A DNA stretch of 60,801 nt from Trueperaceae bacterium. GTDB lineage: Bacteria; Deinococcota; Deinococci; Deinococcales; Trueperaceae. Every line of letters starts with the position of its first letter. The first letter of the stretch is position 1. The translations under genes were made by a program, and so were the position numbers. Positions 40,674 to 48,770 of the stretch are shown here, piece after piece. The stretch lies in assembly GCA_036381035.1 (NCBI GenBank), contig DASVDQ010000003.1, positions 1 to 60,801 of the forward strand. Reading direction: 5' to 3'. Below the pieces are notes generated by a model. That model did no database searches. It was not told the origin of the DNA and saw only the letters and a list, made by a program, of their open reading frames with translations.

Positions 40674-41365
40674 GACGGCCTCTCCGCCACCAGGGACTCG
40701 CGCTTGCCCCCGGGCGGGCCCGGCGCCTTGCTCACGAACGCCCCGGCCGCGGCCAGGCGCCGCCGCACCTCGCCGCTGACGCTGTAGCTCACCAGGCGCC
40801 CGCCCGGCCGCAGGGCCCGCACGAGGAGCGCGAGGAGCTCCTCCTCCCAGGCCTCGGGGTTCGCGCGGGGGCTGAACGGGTCGAGGTAGACGGCGTCGAA
40901 GGCGCCCGTCGGCAGGCTCGGCGCCACCTCCGCGGCGTCGCCGACGACTAGCTCCAGCTCCACCCTCCCCGCGGAGAACCCGTGGCTGCCCGCGCTCGGA
41001 CGCCCCCCGAGGCCGGCGAGCCAGGCGTTCAGCGACGCCGGGACCGCACAGGGCGCCAGCAGCTCGCCGTAGCGGAGCTCCGTGACCACCGCCGCGGGCA
41101 GCGGGTCGCGCTCCACGGACACGTAGCGGAGGGCGGCGCCGGCTCGCGCGGCGGCGCACGCGGTCACGAGGAAGTTGAGGCCCGTGCCGAAGCCCACCTC
41201 GAGCACGGCGGCGCGCCCGCGCTCCAGCAGCAACTTCGCCACGCCCGAGGCGCCGAGGAAGACGTGCCTGGCCTCGGTGAGGGCGCCGCGCCGCGAGCGG
41301 TAGGTCTCGCCGTAGCGCTCGCTCGCCAGCGTGAGAGACCCGTCCAGCGTCGTTAGTGGCCCCAC
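40670..41365 (-). CDS. mnmD: MnmD-type tRNA (nm5U34) methyltransferase
   Basis: 231 residues counted from GTG at 41365. SAM motif VLEVGFGTGLNFLVTA, substrate motif AVYLDPFSPRANPEAWEEELLALLVRALRPGG and the N-terminal SLTLASERYGETYRSRRGALTEARHVFL match the methyltransferase half of MnmC (DUF752), which makes mnm5U34 at the tRNA wobble base. GTG at 41365 is 6 bases after TAGAGT (41372-41377, minus strand); the ATG one codon upstream (41368) is only 3 bases away. The stop forms CTGA with the oxidase start. Together the two genes replace bifunctional MnmC. Confidence 0.93.
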   Translation of the reverse strand: MGPLTTLDGSLTLASERYGETYRSRRGALTEARHVFLGASGVAKLLLERGRAAVLEVGFGTGLNFLVTACAAARAGAALRYVSVERDPLPAAVVTELRYGELLAPCAVPASLNAWLAGLGGRPSAGSHGFSAGRVELELVVGDAAEVAPSLPTGAFDAVYLDPFSPRANPEAWEEELLALLVRALRPGGRLVSYSVSGEVRRRLAAAGAFVSKAPGPPGGKRESLVAERPS

Positions 41366-41436
41366 CATGTCACTCTAAGGTCGTCCCCGGTAAGCTGACA
41401 TGTCGCGGCCGAGGAGACGGCGACGCTTGAGGCGGC

Positions 41437-42498
41437 ATGGCCGAGGTCTGGGACCAGTCAGTGCTGGCGCTGCGGCGGCTCTACGAGATCGTCGTCGCGG
41501 CGGCGTCGCGCGTGAGCCTCGACCCGGCGACGTGGGGCCGCGACGCCTACCTGGTCCTCGCCGGCGCGGCGCTCCTCCTCGCCCTGCTGGTCTCCCTGCG
41601 GTGGCGCGGCCGGCGGCGCGCCAGGGGCCCGCAGTTCCTGCTGACGAACGGCGTCGTCGCGCTGCTCGGCCAGCACGACCCGGCGGCCGCCGCCGACGGC
41701 GGGCCGCGCCGCCCCGCCCACCTCGTGGCGCCGGCGGAAGCCGACATGCAGCTCCGCGTGACGTTCAACAACCTCAACCCGTACCCGGTCCAGCTCCTCG
41801 AGGTCGCCCTGACGACGGGGGGCGGGCGTCTGCCGGTGGTCGCCGACGCCTCTGCGGTGGTGCCGCCCAACGGCGCCGTCGACGTGGTGGCCGACGTCCG
41901 CGACCTGCCCGGCGAGCGCGGCACGCTGCAGATGTTCGTGTTCGCCACGAAGGCCCGGCCGCAGAACCTGCGCGTCACCGTGCCGCTGGAGTGGGAGCCG
42001 TGGAACCTGCGTTACCGGGTGAGGGCGACGCGGCAGCGCGTCGACGCCTCGCGCGGCACCGCCTCGGAGCAGGTGACCCGCATGCAGCGCGCCGCGGCCC
42101 GACGCGCGGCGGCCAGGGCACGCCTCGACGCGGCCGCCCGCGCGCTGCGCCGCTGGCTGGGCGAGACGGTGGGCGCCCTGGCGGAGCGCCGGCGCGAGGC
42201 GGCCCGTGCCCGGCGCGAGGCGGCCCGTGCCCGGCGCGAGGCGGCGCGGGCGGCCAGCGAGGCGGCGGCGCGCGCGGGCGCGGTGGACGGCGAGCCCGGC
42301 GGACCGTTCGCGGTGCCGCTGCCGCCCAGCCGTCGCCACGAGCCAGGGGCGCGGCCGCAGCGGCTGCACCACGAGGACGAGGCGCCGGAGACCGGGGACT
42401 CGCGCCCGGCGGACGCCGTCGCCGTCGGCGAGCCGCGCGCCGAGGAGCCGGCCGAGGAGCGCCCGCGCCCTCGCCTGGAGTTCCCCGACGAGTTCTAG
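41437..42498 (+). CDS. Membrane-anchored protein with heptad repeats, unknown function
   Basis: 353 residues. One TM segment at about 37-54 (YLVLAGAALLLALLVSLRW), then a beta-rich domain (about 65-190: FLLTNGVVALLGQHDPAA, LRVTFNNLNPYPVQLLEVALTTGG, VPLEWEPWNLRYRVR), an Ala/Arg-rich helical stretch with three tandem RREAARA heptads (about 250-272), and a disordered acidic, Pro-rich C-terminus. No family recognised. Probably a cell-envelope protein with a cytoplasmic or periplasmic helical arm. A -10 TAAGCT at 41391-41396 gives a leader of about 35 nt. Confidence 0.65.
   Translation: MAEVWDQSVLALRRLYEIVVAAASRVSLDPATWGRDAYLVLAGAALLLALLVSLRWRGRRRARGPQFLLTNGVVALLGQHDPAAAADGGPRRPAHLVAPAEADMQLRVTFNNLNPYPVQLLEVALTTGGGRLPVVADASAVVPPNGAVDVVADVRDLPGERGTLQMFVFATKARPQNLRVTVPLEWEPWNLRYRVRATRQRVDASRGTASEQVTRMQRAAARRAAARARLDAAARALRRWLGETVGALAERRREAARARREAARARREAARAASEAAARAGAVDGEPGGPFAVPLPPSRRHEPGARPQRLHHEDEAPETGDSRPADAVAVGEPRAEEPAEERPRPRLEFPDEF
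42188..42250 (+). repeat. Three tandem 21-bp units in the helical arm
   Basis: CGGCGCGAGGCGGCCCGTGC-type units repeat almost exactly three times, encoding RREAARA per unit (seven residues, one heptad). Confidence 0.8.
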
Positions 42499-42567
42499 CC
42501 CCCCTGGCCGGCGTCCGGGAGCCGGCCGCCCGTGCGGCGTGGTTATGCTCGGTGCCCGGAGGCCGTG

Positions 42568-43674
42568 ATGAAGATCGAGAGCGTCGAGCTGCGCGAGGTA
42601 CGTGCCGACCTCAGGTTCAGGTTCGAGACCAGCTTCGGGGTCGAGAGGGACCTCACGAAGGTCGTCCTCGTGCTCCGTTCCGGGGGGCTGGAGGGCTACG
42701 GCGAGGTCACGGCCGGCAACGTGCCCGGCTACAGCTACGAGACGAGCGCGACCGCCTGGGCGGCGCTGTCCGAGTACGTGCTGCCGCAGGTGGTGGGGCG
42801 CGACTTCGCGACCCCGGCGCAGCTCCTCGACGCCGTCAGGCGCGTGCGCGGCCACAACATGGCCGTCGGAGCGCTGGAGTGCGCGTTCTGGGACCTGCAG
42901 GCGAAGGCCGCCGGCCTCCCCCTGTGGCAGCTCCTGGGCGGCGTGAGGACGAGCATCGCGGTCGGCGCCTCTCTCGGCATACAGCCGACGGTCGAGGAGA
43001 CCGTCGAGGTGGCGCAGCGGCACGCCGCCGAGGGCTACCGCCGCCTCAAGTTCAAGATCAAGCCCGGCTGGGACGTGGAGCCGCTGCGGGCCGTGCGCGA
43101 GGCTCTGCCTGACATGCCGATGACCGTCGATGCCAACAGCGCCTACTCCCTCACCGACGCCCGCGTGTTCGCGGCCCTCGACGAGCTGCGCCTCGACTAC
43201 ATCGAGCAGCCCCTCTCCCACGACGACCTCGTCGACCACGCCGCGCTGCAGTCGCGCCTCGCCACGCCGGTCTGCCTCGACGAGTCGGTGCACTCGGCCG
43301 CCGACGCCCGCAAGGCGCTAGCGCTCGGCGCCTGCCGCGTCATCAACGTCAAGGTCGGGCGCGTCCGCGGCCTCCTGGAGGCGCGCCGCCTGCACGACGT
43401 GGCCATGGCCTTCGGGGCTCCGGTGTGGTGCGGCGGCATGCTCGAGCTGGGCATCGGGCGCGCGCTGAACCTCCACCTGAGCACGCTGCCGAACTTCACG
43501 CTCCCCGGCGACACCGCCAGCGCCACGCGCTACTGGGGCGACGAGGACATCGTCGAGGAGCGCCTCGATGCCGTGGACGGCGTGCAGTCGCTGCCGGCCA
43601 GCGGTCCCGGCCTGGGCGTGACGCTGCGCCGCGACCTCATCGAGCGCAAGACCGTGCGGGTCCTGGAGGTCTGA
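42568..43674 (+). CDS. menC: MenC / N-acylamino acid racemase (enolase superfamily)
   Basis: 368 residues. The TIM-barrel enolase-superfamily residues are FKIKPGWD (Lys acid/base pair), MTVDANSAY (metal Asp), YIEQPLSHDD (metal Glu), CLDESV (metal Asp/Glu) and INVKVGRVRG (second Lys), in the order of o-succinylbenzoate synthase type 2. Deinococcus-Thermus homologues also racemise N-acyl amino acids, so the substrate could be OSB or N-acylamino acids. GGAGG lies 5 bases before ATG; TATGCT at 42544-42549 is a likely -10. No other men gene is adjacent. Confidence 0.9.
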   Translation: MKIESVELREVRADLRFRFETSFGVERDLTKVVLVLRSGGLEGYGEVTAGNVPGYSYETSATAWAALSEYVLPQVVGRDFATPAQLLDAVRRVRGHNMAVGALECAFWDLQAKAAGLPLWQLLGGVRTSIAVGASLGIQPTVEETVEVAQRHAAEGYRRLKFKIKPGWDVEPLRAVREALPDMPMTVDANSAYSLTDARVFAALDELRLDYIEQPLSHDDLVDHAALQSRLATPVCLDESVHSAADARKALALGACRVINVKVGRVRGLLEARRLHDVAMAFGAPVWCGGMLELGIGRALNLHLSTLPNFTLPGDTASATRYWGDEDIVEERLDAVDGVQSLPASGPGLGVTLRRDLIERKTVRVLEV

Positions 43675-43758
43675 GGGCGTCCCGCGGGGGACGAGGGCGC
43701 CGCGGACCGACCGGCGGTGCACCGGCCGCGGCGGCGCGCGACGGGGCGCCGCGCCGAC

Positions 43759-44559
43759 TCACATGCGCGCCAGCACCGTGTCGAGCCGCAGCAGGTCGAG
43801 CAGGGCGGCGTGGACGTGGCCGTTGCTGGCGACCAGCACGCGATCGCCCAGGCGGTACGGGGCACCGCCGTCGCCGGTGACGGTGCCGCCGGCCTCGCGC
43901 ACGATCAGCACGCCGGCGGCGACGTCCCAGGGGTTGAGGCCGAGCTCCCAGAAGCCGTCGATGCGCCCGCTGGCGACGTAGCAGATGTCGAGGGCGGCCG
44001 AGCCGGGCCTGCGCACGGACCTCACCCGCGGCAGGACGCGGGCGAAGACCTCGAGGTTGAGGTTGATGCGGTCATCGACGTAGGCGAAGCCCGTCGCCAG
44101 GAGCGCCTGCCTGAGCTGGGAGGTGGCGGTGACGGCGAGCGGCCGGCCGTTGAGCGTCGCGCCGCCGCCCCTCGTGGCCGCGAAGAGCTCGTCCCGCTCG
44201 GGGTCGTAGACGACGCCCACGATCACCTCGCCGTCGGCCTCGAGGGCTATCGAGACGCTGTAGAAGGGGAAGCCGTGGGCGTAGTTGACGGTGCCGTCGA
44301 GCGGGTCGACGATCCAGCGCATGCTGCCGTCGGCCTCCTGGCCCAGCTCCTCGCCCACGACGGCGTGACCCGGGTGCTCCTCGGCGATGACGGCCCTGAT
44401 CCGCTCCTCGCACAGCCTGTCGACGCGGGTGACGAGGTCGATGTCGGACGACTTCGTCGTGACCCCCAGGTCGGTGCCGCGCTCGGCCAGCTGGATCGCG
44501 GCCGCCTCCCGCGCGGCCCTGATCGCCGTGCGCAGGTAGGCGTCAGTGTCCGGCGCCAT
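43759..44559 (-). CDS. suhB: Inositol monophosphatase family protein
   Basis: 266 residues. Metal-binding motifs: GHAVVGEELGQE (E), RWIVDPLDGTVNYAHGFPFYSVSIAL (DPLDGT), and GLNPWDVAAGVLIVREAGG. It dephosphorylates inositol-1-phosphate or related sugar phosphates; SuhB-type members also help rRNA transcription. ATG at 44559 overlaps the end of the NDH-2 gene by 17 bp, so the two are co-transcribed, an unusual pairing with no clear shared pathway. Confidence 0.92.
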   Translation of the reverse strand: MAPDTDAYLRTAIRAAREAAAIQLAERGTDLGVTTKSSDIDLVTRVDRLCEERIRAVIAEEHPGHAVVGEELGQEADGSMRWIVDPLDGTVNYAHGFPFYSVSIALEADGEVIVGVVYDPERDELFAATRGGGATLNGRPLAVTATSQLRQALLATGFAYVDDRINLNLEVFARVLPRVRSVRRPGSAALDICYVASGRIDGFWELGLNPWDVAAGVLIVREAGGTVTGDGGAPYRLGDRVLVASNGHVHAALLDLLRLDTVLARM

Positions 44560-45934
44560 GCCCCGCCCCCACGGGCACGCGCTCCTCGTGGACGGGCGGG
44601 CGCTCCCACTCGTCTCGCCGGGCTTCCCCGGGCGAGGCCTCGGCGCGCAGGGTCTCGAAGCCGCGCCCCGGTCCCATCCGCAGGATCAGGCGGGCGTGGC
44701 GGTCGTAGGTGAAGAAGTTGTAGGCCCAGCTGATGACCGCCGAGAGGCGGTTGCGGAACCCGGGCAGGTAGATCAGGTGGAGGAAGAGCCAGCCGAGCCA
44801 GCCGAGGAAGCCGCGCAAGCGCAGCCCCAGGAAGACCCGCGACAGCTCGGCGATGCCGGCGCTGCGGCCGATGATCGCCATGTTGCCGAGGTCGCGGTAG
44901 ACGAACGGCTCGGCCTGCCGGCCCTGCAGGCGCCTGACGATCGAGCGGGCGGCGTGCTTGCCGCCCTGGATCGCGACCTGGGCGACCTGCGGCAGCAGCT
45001 TGCCCTCGGCGTCCTTCGCGCCGGCCAGGTCGCCGACGACGAAGACCTCCGGGTGGCCGGGCAGGCTCAGGTCGGGCTCGACGGCGACGCGGAAGCCGCG
45101 CTCGAGCTCGGCCTCCAGCCCCTCGCCGAGCGGGTCTCCGCGCACGCCTGCCGCCCAGATGACGGTCTGGCAGGGGATGAACTCGCCGGACCTCAGGGTG
45201 ACGCCGTCGGCGCTGACGTCGACGACGGCCGAGCGCAGGCGCACGTCGACGCCGCGGCGCCTGAGCACGCGCTCGGCGTAGCGGCGGCTCGACTCGCCGA
45301 AGGTCGGGAGCACCTCGGGGCCCATCTCGATGAGCACCACGCGCGCCACGCGCAGGTCGAGCTCCGGGTACTCGGCGGGCAGCACGCGCTGGAACAGCTC
45401 GACGAGCGCGCCGGCCATCTCGACGCCCGTCGGTCCGGCGCCGACGATCACGAACGTCAGCGCGCCGTCGTCGATGGCCCGCGGGTCCACCGCGGCCCTC
45501 TCGAAGCGCGAGAGGATGTGGCTCCGCAGCTTGACGGCCTTGTCGAGGTCCTTCAAGGCGAAGGCGTGCTCGCGCACGCCCGGCGTGCCGAAGTCGTTGT
45601 AGACGGCGCCGTTCGCGAGGATCAGGTAGTCGTACGGCAGCCTCTCGCCGCCCTCCAGCTCGACCTCCTTGGCGTCCTCGTCGACCCTCGTGACCAGCCC
45701 CATGCGGAAGCGCACGTTGGGCTGGCTCCTGAACACGCTGCGCACCTGGTGCGCGATGTCGCCGGCGTCGAGCGCGGCCGTGGCCACCTGGTAGAGCAGC
45801 GGCTGGAACGTGTGGTAGTTGTGCGCGTCGACGAGCAGGACGTCCACCGGGGCGTGCCTGAGGGCCTTGGCGGCGTACAGCCCGCCGAACCCCGCGCCGA
45901 CGATGATGACCCGTGGCCTGGCCTGTGCCTGCAT
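44543..45934 (-). CDS. ndh: Type II NADH dehydrogenase
   Basis: 463 residues. FAD motif VIIVGAGFGGLYAAKALRHAPVDVLLVDAHNYHTFQPLLYQVATAALDAGDIAHQVR (with the NDH-2 YQVA signature), NAD motif FVIVGAGPTGVEMAGALVEL, and EVFVVGDLAGAKDAEGKLLPQVAQVAIQGGKHAA (FAD/quinone AQxAxQ). The C-terminal LRGFLGWLGWLFLHLIYLPGFRNRLSAVISWAYNFF is the membrane-binding amphipathic region. It oxidises NADH and reduces menaquinone without pumping protons. GAGGAG lies upstream of ATG; the 196-bp upstream gap contains the palindrome GGGAC-N4-GTCCC (45984-45997). Confidence 0.95.
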   Translation of the reverse strand: MQAQARPRVIIVGAGFGGLYAAKALRHAPVDVLLVDAHNYHTFQPLLYQVATAALDAGDIAHQVRSVFRSQPNVRFRMGLVTRVDEDAKEVELEGGERLPYDYLILANGAVYNDFGTPGVREHAFALKDLDKAVKLRSHILSRFERAAVDPRAIDDGALTFVIVGAGPTGVEMAGALVELFQRVLPAEYPELDLRVARVVLIEMGPEVLPTFGESSRRYAERVLRRRGVDVRLRSAVVDVSADGVTLRSGEFIPCQTVIWAAGVRGDPLGEGLEAELERGFRVAVEPDLSLPGHPEVFVVGDLAGAKDAEGKLLPQVAQVAIQGGKHAARSIVRRLQGRQAEPFVYRDLGNMAIIGRSAGIAELSRVFLGLRLRGFLGWLGWLFLHLIYLPGFRNRLSAVISWAYNFFTYDRHARLILRMGPGRGFETLRAEASPGEARRDEWERPPVHEERVPVGAGHGAGH

Positions 45935-45983
45935 GAGCGCTCCTCACCCCGCCATGCGGGCGGCGCCAAGACCCGCGGGCGGC

Positions 45984-45997
45984 GGGACCTATGTCCC
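45984..45997. promoter_or_regulatory. Palindrome GGGAC-N4-GTCCC upstream of ndh
   Basis: A perfect inverted repeat about 50 bp upstream of the ndh ATG, close to a possible -10 (TATCTT on the minus strand just upstream). The same half-sites and spacing occur upstream of slpA (27077-27090). Confidence 0.35.
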
Positions 45998-46130
45998 TCG
46001 TGAAAGATAGTACAAGCTCGCGCGGCGGACTGGCGCGGCCGGGCGACGTAAGGGGAGCCGGGGCCGCGGTCCCGGTGGCAGCGCCGCGCCGCGGCGGCCC
46101 AAGGGCGGGCGGGCCCGCGGGCCCGTCGGT

Positions 46131-46973
46131 CTAGCGCGCCATCTCCAGCGCGATGCGCCTGCCCGTGGGGGTGTCGGCGATGCCGCCCTCGCCGGTCTCG
46201 CGCAGCTCGGGGGGCAGCAGCCGGCCGACGGAGGCCATCGCCAGCACGACCTCGTCGGGCGGGATCACGGACTCGATGCCGGCCAGCGCCAGCTGGGCCG
46301 AGGCGACGGCGTGCACGGCGTAGAAGGCGTTGCGCGACACGCACGGGACCTCGACGTAGCCGCCCACGGGGTCGCAGACCAGCCCGATCGTGTTCATCAG
46401 CGCCATCGCCGCCGCGTGGACGCAGGCGCGTGCGCTGCCGCCGAGGAGCTCGGTGACGGCCGCCGCCGCCATCGCCGCGCTCGAGCCGATCTCGGCCTGG
46501 CACCCCCCGGTGGAGCCGGCGATGAACATGTGCTTGCCGATGACCTCGGCTACGCCCGCGGCGAGGACCAGGGGCATCACCAGCTCCTCGTCGCCGCGGC
46601 CGAGGTGGTCGGCGACGCCGATCAGCGCGCCGGGCACGGTGCCGGCGCTGCCGGCGGTCGGCGCCGCGACGATGCGGCCCATGCGCGCGTTCTCCTCGTT
46701 CACGGCCATCGCGTACGCCTGCACGCGCTTGAGGAGGGGGGAGCCGAGGACGTCGGGCGCCCGGTCGAGCTGGTTGGCGTTCCAGCCCACCATGCCCGTG
46801 CGGCTCGGCTCGCGCGAGGCCAGGCCGCGCCTTATGGCGTCGCGCATCTCGCCCAGGCGGGCGAGCATCGCGGCCTTGAGACGCTCGGCGGCGGCCGCGT
46901 CGTCGCCGACCTCCTCGCGGAGCACGAACTCCGAGGCCGGCCCGGGCGCTTCGGCGATGTCCTGCAGCCTCAC
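46131..46973 (-). CDS. sdaAA: L-serine dehydratase, iron-sulfur dependent, alpha subunit
   Basis: 280 residues. Cysteines expected to bind the [4Fe-4S] cluster are visible in [42 protein letters not shown], in the family order. [15 protein letters not shown] is the serine-binding loop. It deaminates L-serine to pyruvate. Start overlaps the sdaAB stop by 4 bp (46970-46973); the two subunits are translated together. Confidence 0.96.
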   Translation of the reverse strand: MRLQDIAEAPGPASEFVLREEVGDDAAAAERLKAAMLARLGEMRDAIRRGLASREPSRTGMVGWNANQLDRAPDVLGSPLLKRVQAYAMAVNEENARMGRIVAAPTAGSAGTVPGALIGVADHLGRGDEELVMPLVLAAGVAEVIGKHMFIAGSTGGCQAEIGSSAAMAAAAVTELLGGSARACVHAAAMALMNTIGLVCDPVGGYVEVPCVSRNAFYAVHAVASAQLALAGIESVIPPDEVVLAMASVGRLLPPELRETGEGGIADTPTGRRIALEMAR

Positions 46974-47659
46974 GAAGGCGCCTCGGCGGCGAACGGTCCC
47001 TGCATGACCTCGGGCAGGGCGCGCAGCCAGGTCACGTAGGGCAGGTTGGTGAGGTAGTCGAGCGCGTACTGGTCGAGGCGCTTGTCGATCTCCACGGACA
47101 TGAGCGCCAGGCCGCCGCGGCGCTCGCGCGCCGAGAAGATCGAGCCGATGTTGCCCTCGTCGTCGGCCACGACCCGCGCCACGCGGGCGATGACGCCCGG
47201 CTGGTCCTTGTGGAGCACGAGGAGCGTGTAGTACGAGCCCGAGAACCTGGCGTCGAGGCCGTTGACCCGCGAGACCTGCACGAGGCCGCCGCCGAGGCTG
47301 GAGCCGAGCAGCGAGACGCTCTCGCCGTCGGCCTCGGCCTCGACGAGCACCGTGTTCGGGTGGACGTCGCCCAGGTCGGCGGCCGCGAACTCGAACTGAA
47401 GGCCCTCCGCGCGCGCCAGGTCGAAGGCGTCGCGTATGCGCGGGTCGTCGGGGAAGGCGCCGCAGAGGCCCGCCACCAGGGCCAGCTCGGTGCCGTGCCC
47501 GCGGGCCGTCTTCGCGAACGAGCCGTGCAGGACGAAGCGCGCCCGGCGCGGCCGGGCGAGCAGGCAGTGGCGGGCGAGCAGCGCGATGCGGCAGGCGCCG
47601 GCGGTGTGAGAGCTCGACGGGCCGACCATCACGGGGCCTATCTGGTCCAGGAGGGCCAC
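46970..47659 (-). CDS. sdaAB: L-serine dehydratase, iron-sulfur dependent, beta subunit
   Basis: 229 residues. The N-terminal motif [20 protein letters not shown] is diagnostic of the beta domain; [46 protein letters not shown] is an ACT domain (about 140-200) that binds serine or another amino acid for regulation. GTG at 47659 lies 6 bases after TAGACT (47666-47671, minus strand): a leaderless start for the sdaAB-sdaAA operon. Confidence 0.96.
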   Translation of the reverse strand: MALLDQIGPVMVGPSSSHTAGACRIALLARHCLLARPRRARFVLHGSFAKTARGHGTELALVAGLCGAFPDDPRIRDAFDLARAEGLQFEFAAADLGDVHPNTVLVEAEADGESVSLLGSSLGGGLVQVSRVNGLDARFSGSYYTLLVLHKDQPGVIARVARVVADDEGNIGSIFSARERRGGLALMSVEIDKRLDQYALDYLTNLPYVTWLRALPEVMQGPFAAEAPS

Positions 47660-47724
47660 GTCAAGAGTCTAGCGCCGGGGTCGTCCGCCGCCCGTCCGCG
47701 CCGCACGTTCGGTGCAACGCACGA

Positions 47725-47752
47725 AGCGGCCCGCTCGCGCGAGCGGGCCGCT
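47725..47752. terminator. 28-bp perfect palindrome after hup copy 2
   Basis: AGCGGCCCGCTCGC followed by its exact complement, i.e. a 13-14-bp hairpin with minimal loop, 20 bp after the HU stop on the minus strand, followed by TTCG. A likely strong terminator, or possibly a protein-binding palindrome. Confidence 0.65.
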
Positions 47753-47772
47753 GGCTGTTCGACGTGCCGGCG

Positions 47773-48066
47773 TCAGCGGCGGACGCGGTCCTTGAGGCCC
47801 TTGCCGGGCTTGAAGGCCGGGTACTTGCTGGCCGGGATCTTGATCTTCTCTGTCGTCCCCGGCCGGACGCCGGTGCGCGACTTGCGCTGGCGGACCTCGA
47901 ACGTGCCGAAACCAGTGAGCTGGACCTTCGATCCCGAGTCGAGGGCCTTGCTGATCTGGTCGAGCATGGCGTCCATGATGTCCTTGACGTCCTTCTTCTT
48001 GAGGCCCTTGGACTCGGCGACCTTGCTGACAAGGTCGGCCTTCGAGACGGTCTTCGCCTTCGCCAT
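47773..48066 (-). CDS. hup: HU family DNA-binding protein (copy 2)
   Basis: 97 residues from ATG at 48066, which has GAGGAGG with ATGCCG between it and the start (6 bases). An ATG six bases upstream would touch the Shine-Dalgarno. It contains GFGTFEVRQRKSRTGVRPGTTEKIKIPASKYPAFKPGKGLKD. It is more lysine-rich than copy 1 at 12963 and differs in helix 2 (KGLKKKDVKDIMDAMLDQISKAL). Two HU paralogues could form homo- and heterodimers. It has its own promoter (48103-48131). Confidence 0.95.
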   Translation of the reverse strand: MAKAKTVSKADLVSKVAESKGLKKKDVKDIMDAMLDQISKALDSGSKVQLTGFGTFEVRQRKSRTGVRPGTTEKIKIPASKYPAFKPGKGLKDRVRR

Positions 48067-48102
48067 CGGCATCCTCCTCGATTTCGTAGATCAGCTAGGC
48101 GC

Positions 48103-48131
48103 ACTCTAGCAGAGGCCCGTTATACCCGCAA
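48103..48131 (-). promoter_or_regulatory. hup copy 2 promoter
   Basis: On the minus strand TTGCGG (48131-48126), 17 bp, TAGAGT (48108-48103), placing the start about 30 bp before the ATG. Same -10 as the cold-shock gene, with conventional spacing and a leader. Confidence 0.65.
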
Positions 48132-48147
48132 GTGAAGAATCGCAGTC

Positions 48148-48759
48148 TCAGACGGGCTTCTGCCGGTCCGCGGGCAGCAGGGAGGCGATGCGTCGCTCCG
48201 TCTCGGCCGTCAGGGACCGCGCGGCCTCGCGGCCCTTGCCCACGGGCTGTATCGGCTCCCCGAAGGCGACGCGGAACGACCGCCCCTCGCGCCAGACGGC
48301 CGCCGGCGCGATCGGCGCTCCGGCCGCCAGCGCCAGGTAGGCGGCGCCGTCGAGCGCCTCGGCGTCGCCCGCGTTGCGGGTCCCCTGTATGAACACGCCG
48401 ATCGCCCTGCCGGCGCGCAGGCGCCTGAGCGCCTCCTTGATCGCGCCCACGTCGCTGCGGCTGCGGTCGACGGGGAACGCGCCGAGACCGCGCAGGAAGG
48501 CCGCGGCCAGGGGGGTGGAGAACAGCTCGACCTTGGCCATGAAGTCGAGGGGCCGGGGGATCGCGACGCCGACGATGGGCGGGTCCCAGGCGCTGAAGTG
48601 GTTGCAGGCGACGACCAGCGGGCCCTCGCGCGGCACGAGCTCGGCGCCCTTCACGCGCAGGCCGCGGAACAGGCGGGCGTAGGCACCCACGACCACGTAG
48701 GCGAGCCGGTGGAAGTAGCGGGGGGAGAAGATGCGCTCCAGCAGCGTCACGGACGACAT
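48148..48759 (-). CDS. plsC: 1-acylglycerol-3-phosphate acyltransferase (PlsC family)
   Basis: 203 residues. Catalytic NHFSAWDPP (H-x4-D), the substrate motif GVFIQGTRNAGDAEALDGAAYLALAAGAPIAPAAV (EGTR-like with Q for E) and VAFGEPI are typical of PlsC-type enzymes, which make phosphatidic acid at the membrane. ATG at 48759 is listed, but TACGAT (48763-48758, minus strand) overlaps it and stands 7 bases before the in-frame GTG at 48750, so the leaderless rule would favour GTG. It may also be read from the yihY transcript, whose stop lies 12 bp upstream. Confidence 0.9.
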   Translation of the reverse strand: MSSVTLLERIFSPRYFHRLAYVVVGAYARLFRGLRVKGAELVPREGPLVVACNHFSAWDPPIVGVAIPRPLDFMAKVELFSTPLAAAFLRGLGAFPVDRSRSDVGAIKEALRRLRAGRAIGVFIQGTRNAGDAEALDGAAYLALAAGAPIAPAAVWREGRSFRVAFGEPIQPVGKGREAARSLTAETERRIASLLPADRQKPV

Positions 48760-48770
48760 CGTACCGGCCC

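Noticed and set aside
40670-40700. Programmed -1 frameshift fusing MnmD and MnmC
   Set aside because: No slippery heptamer of X XXY YYZ type and no obvious stimulatory stem after the stop; the CTGA overlap with SD explains the layout better, although a sequence error is not excluded.
41391-41402. Leaderless start at ATG 41400 after TAAGCT
   Set aside because: Only 3 bases of spacer, and the frame gives a low-complexity shadow; the real gene starts at 41437.
46111-46124. GGGCCCGCGGGCCC as the sdaAA terminator
   Set aside because: Pure-GC palindromes are common by chance in this DNA and no T-run follows; not listed as a terminator.
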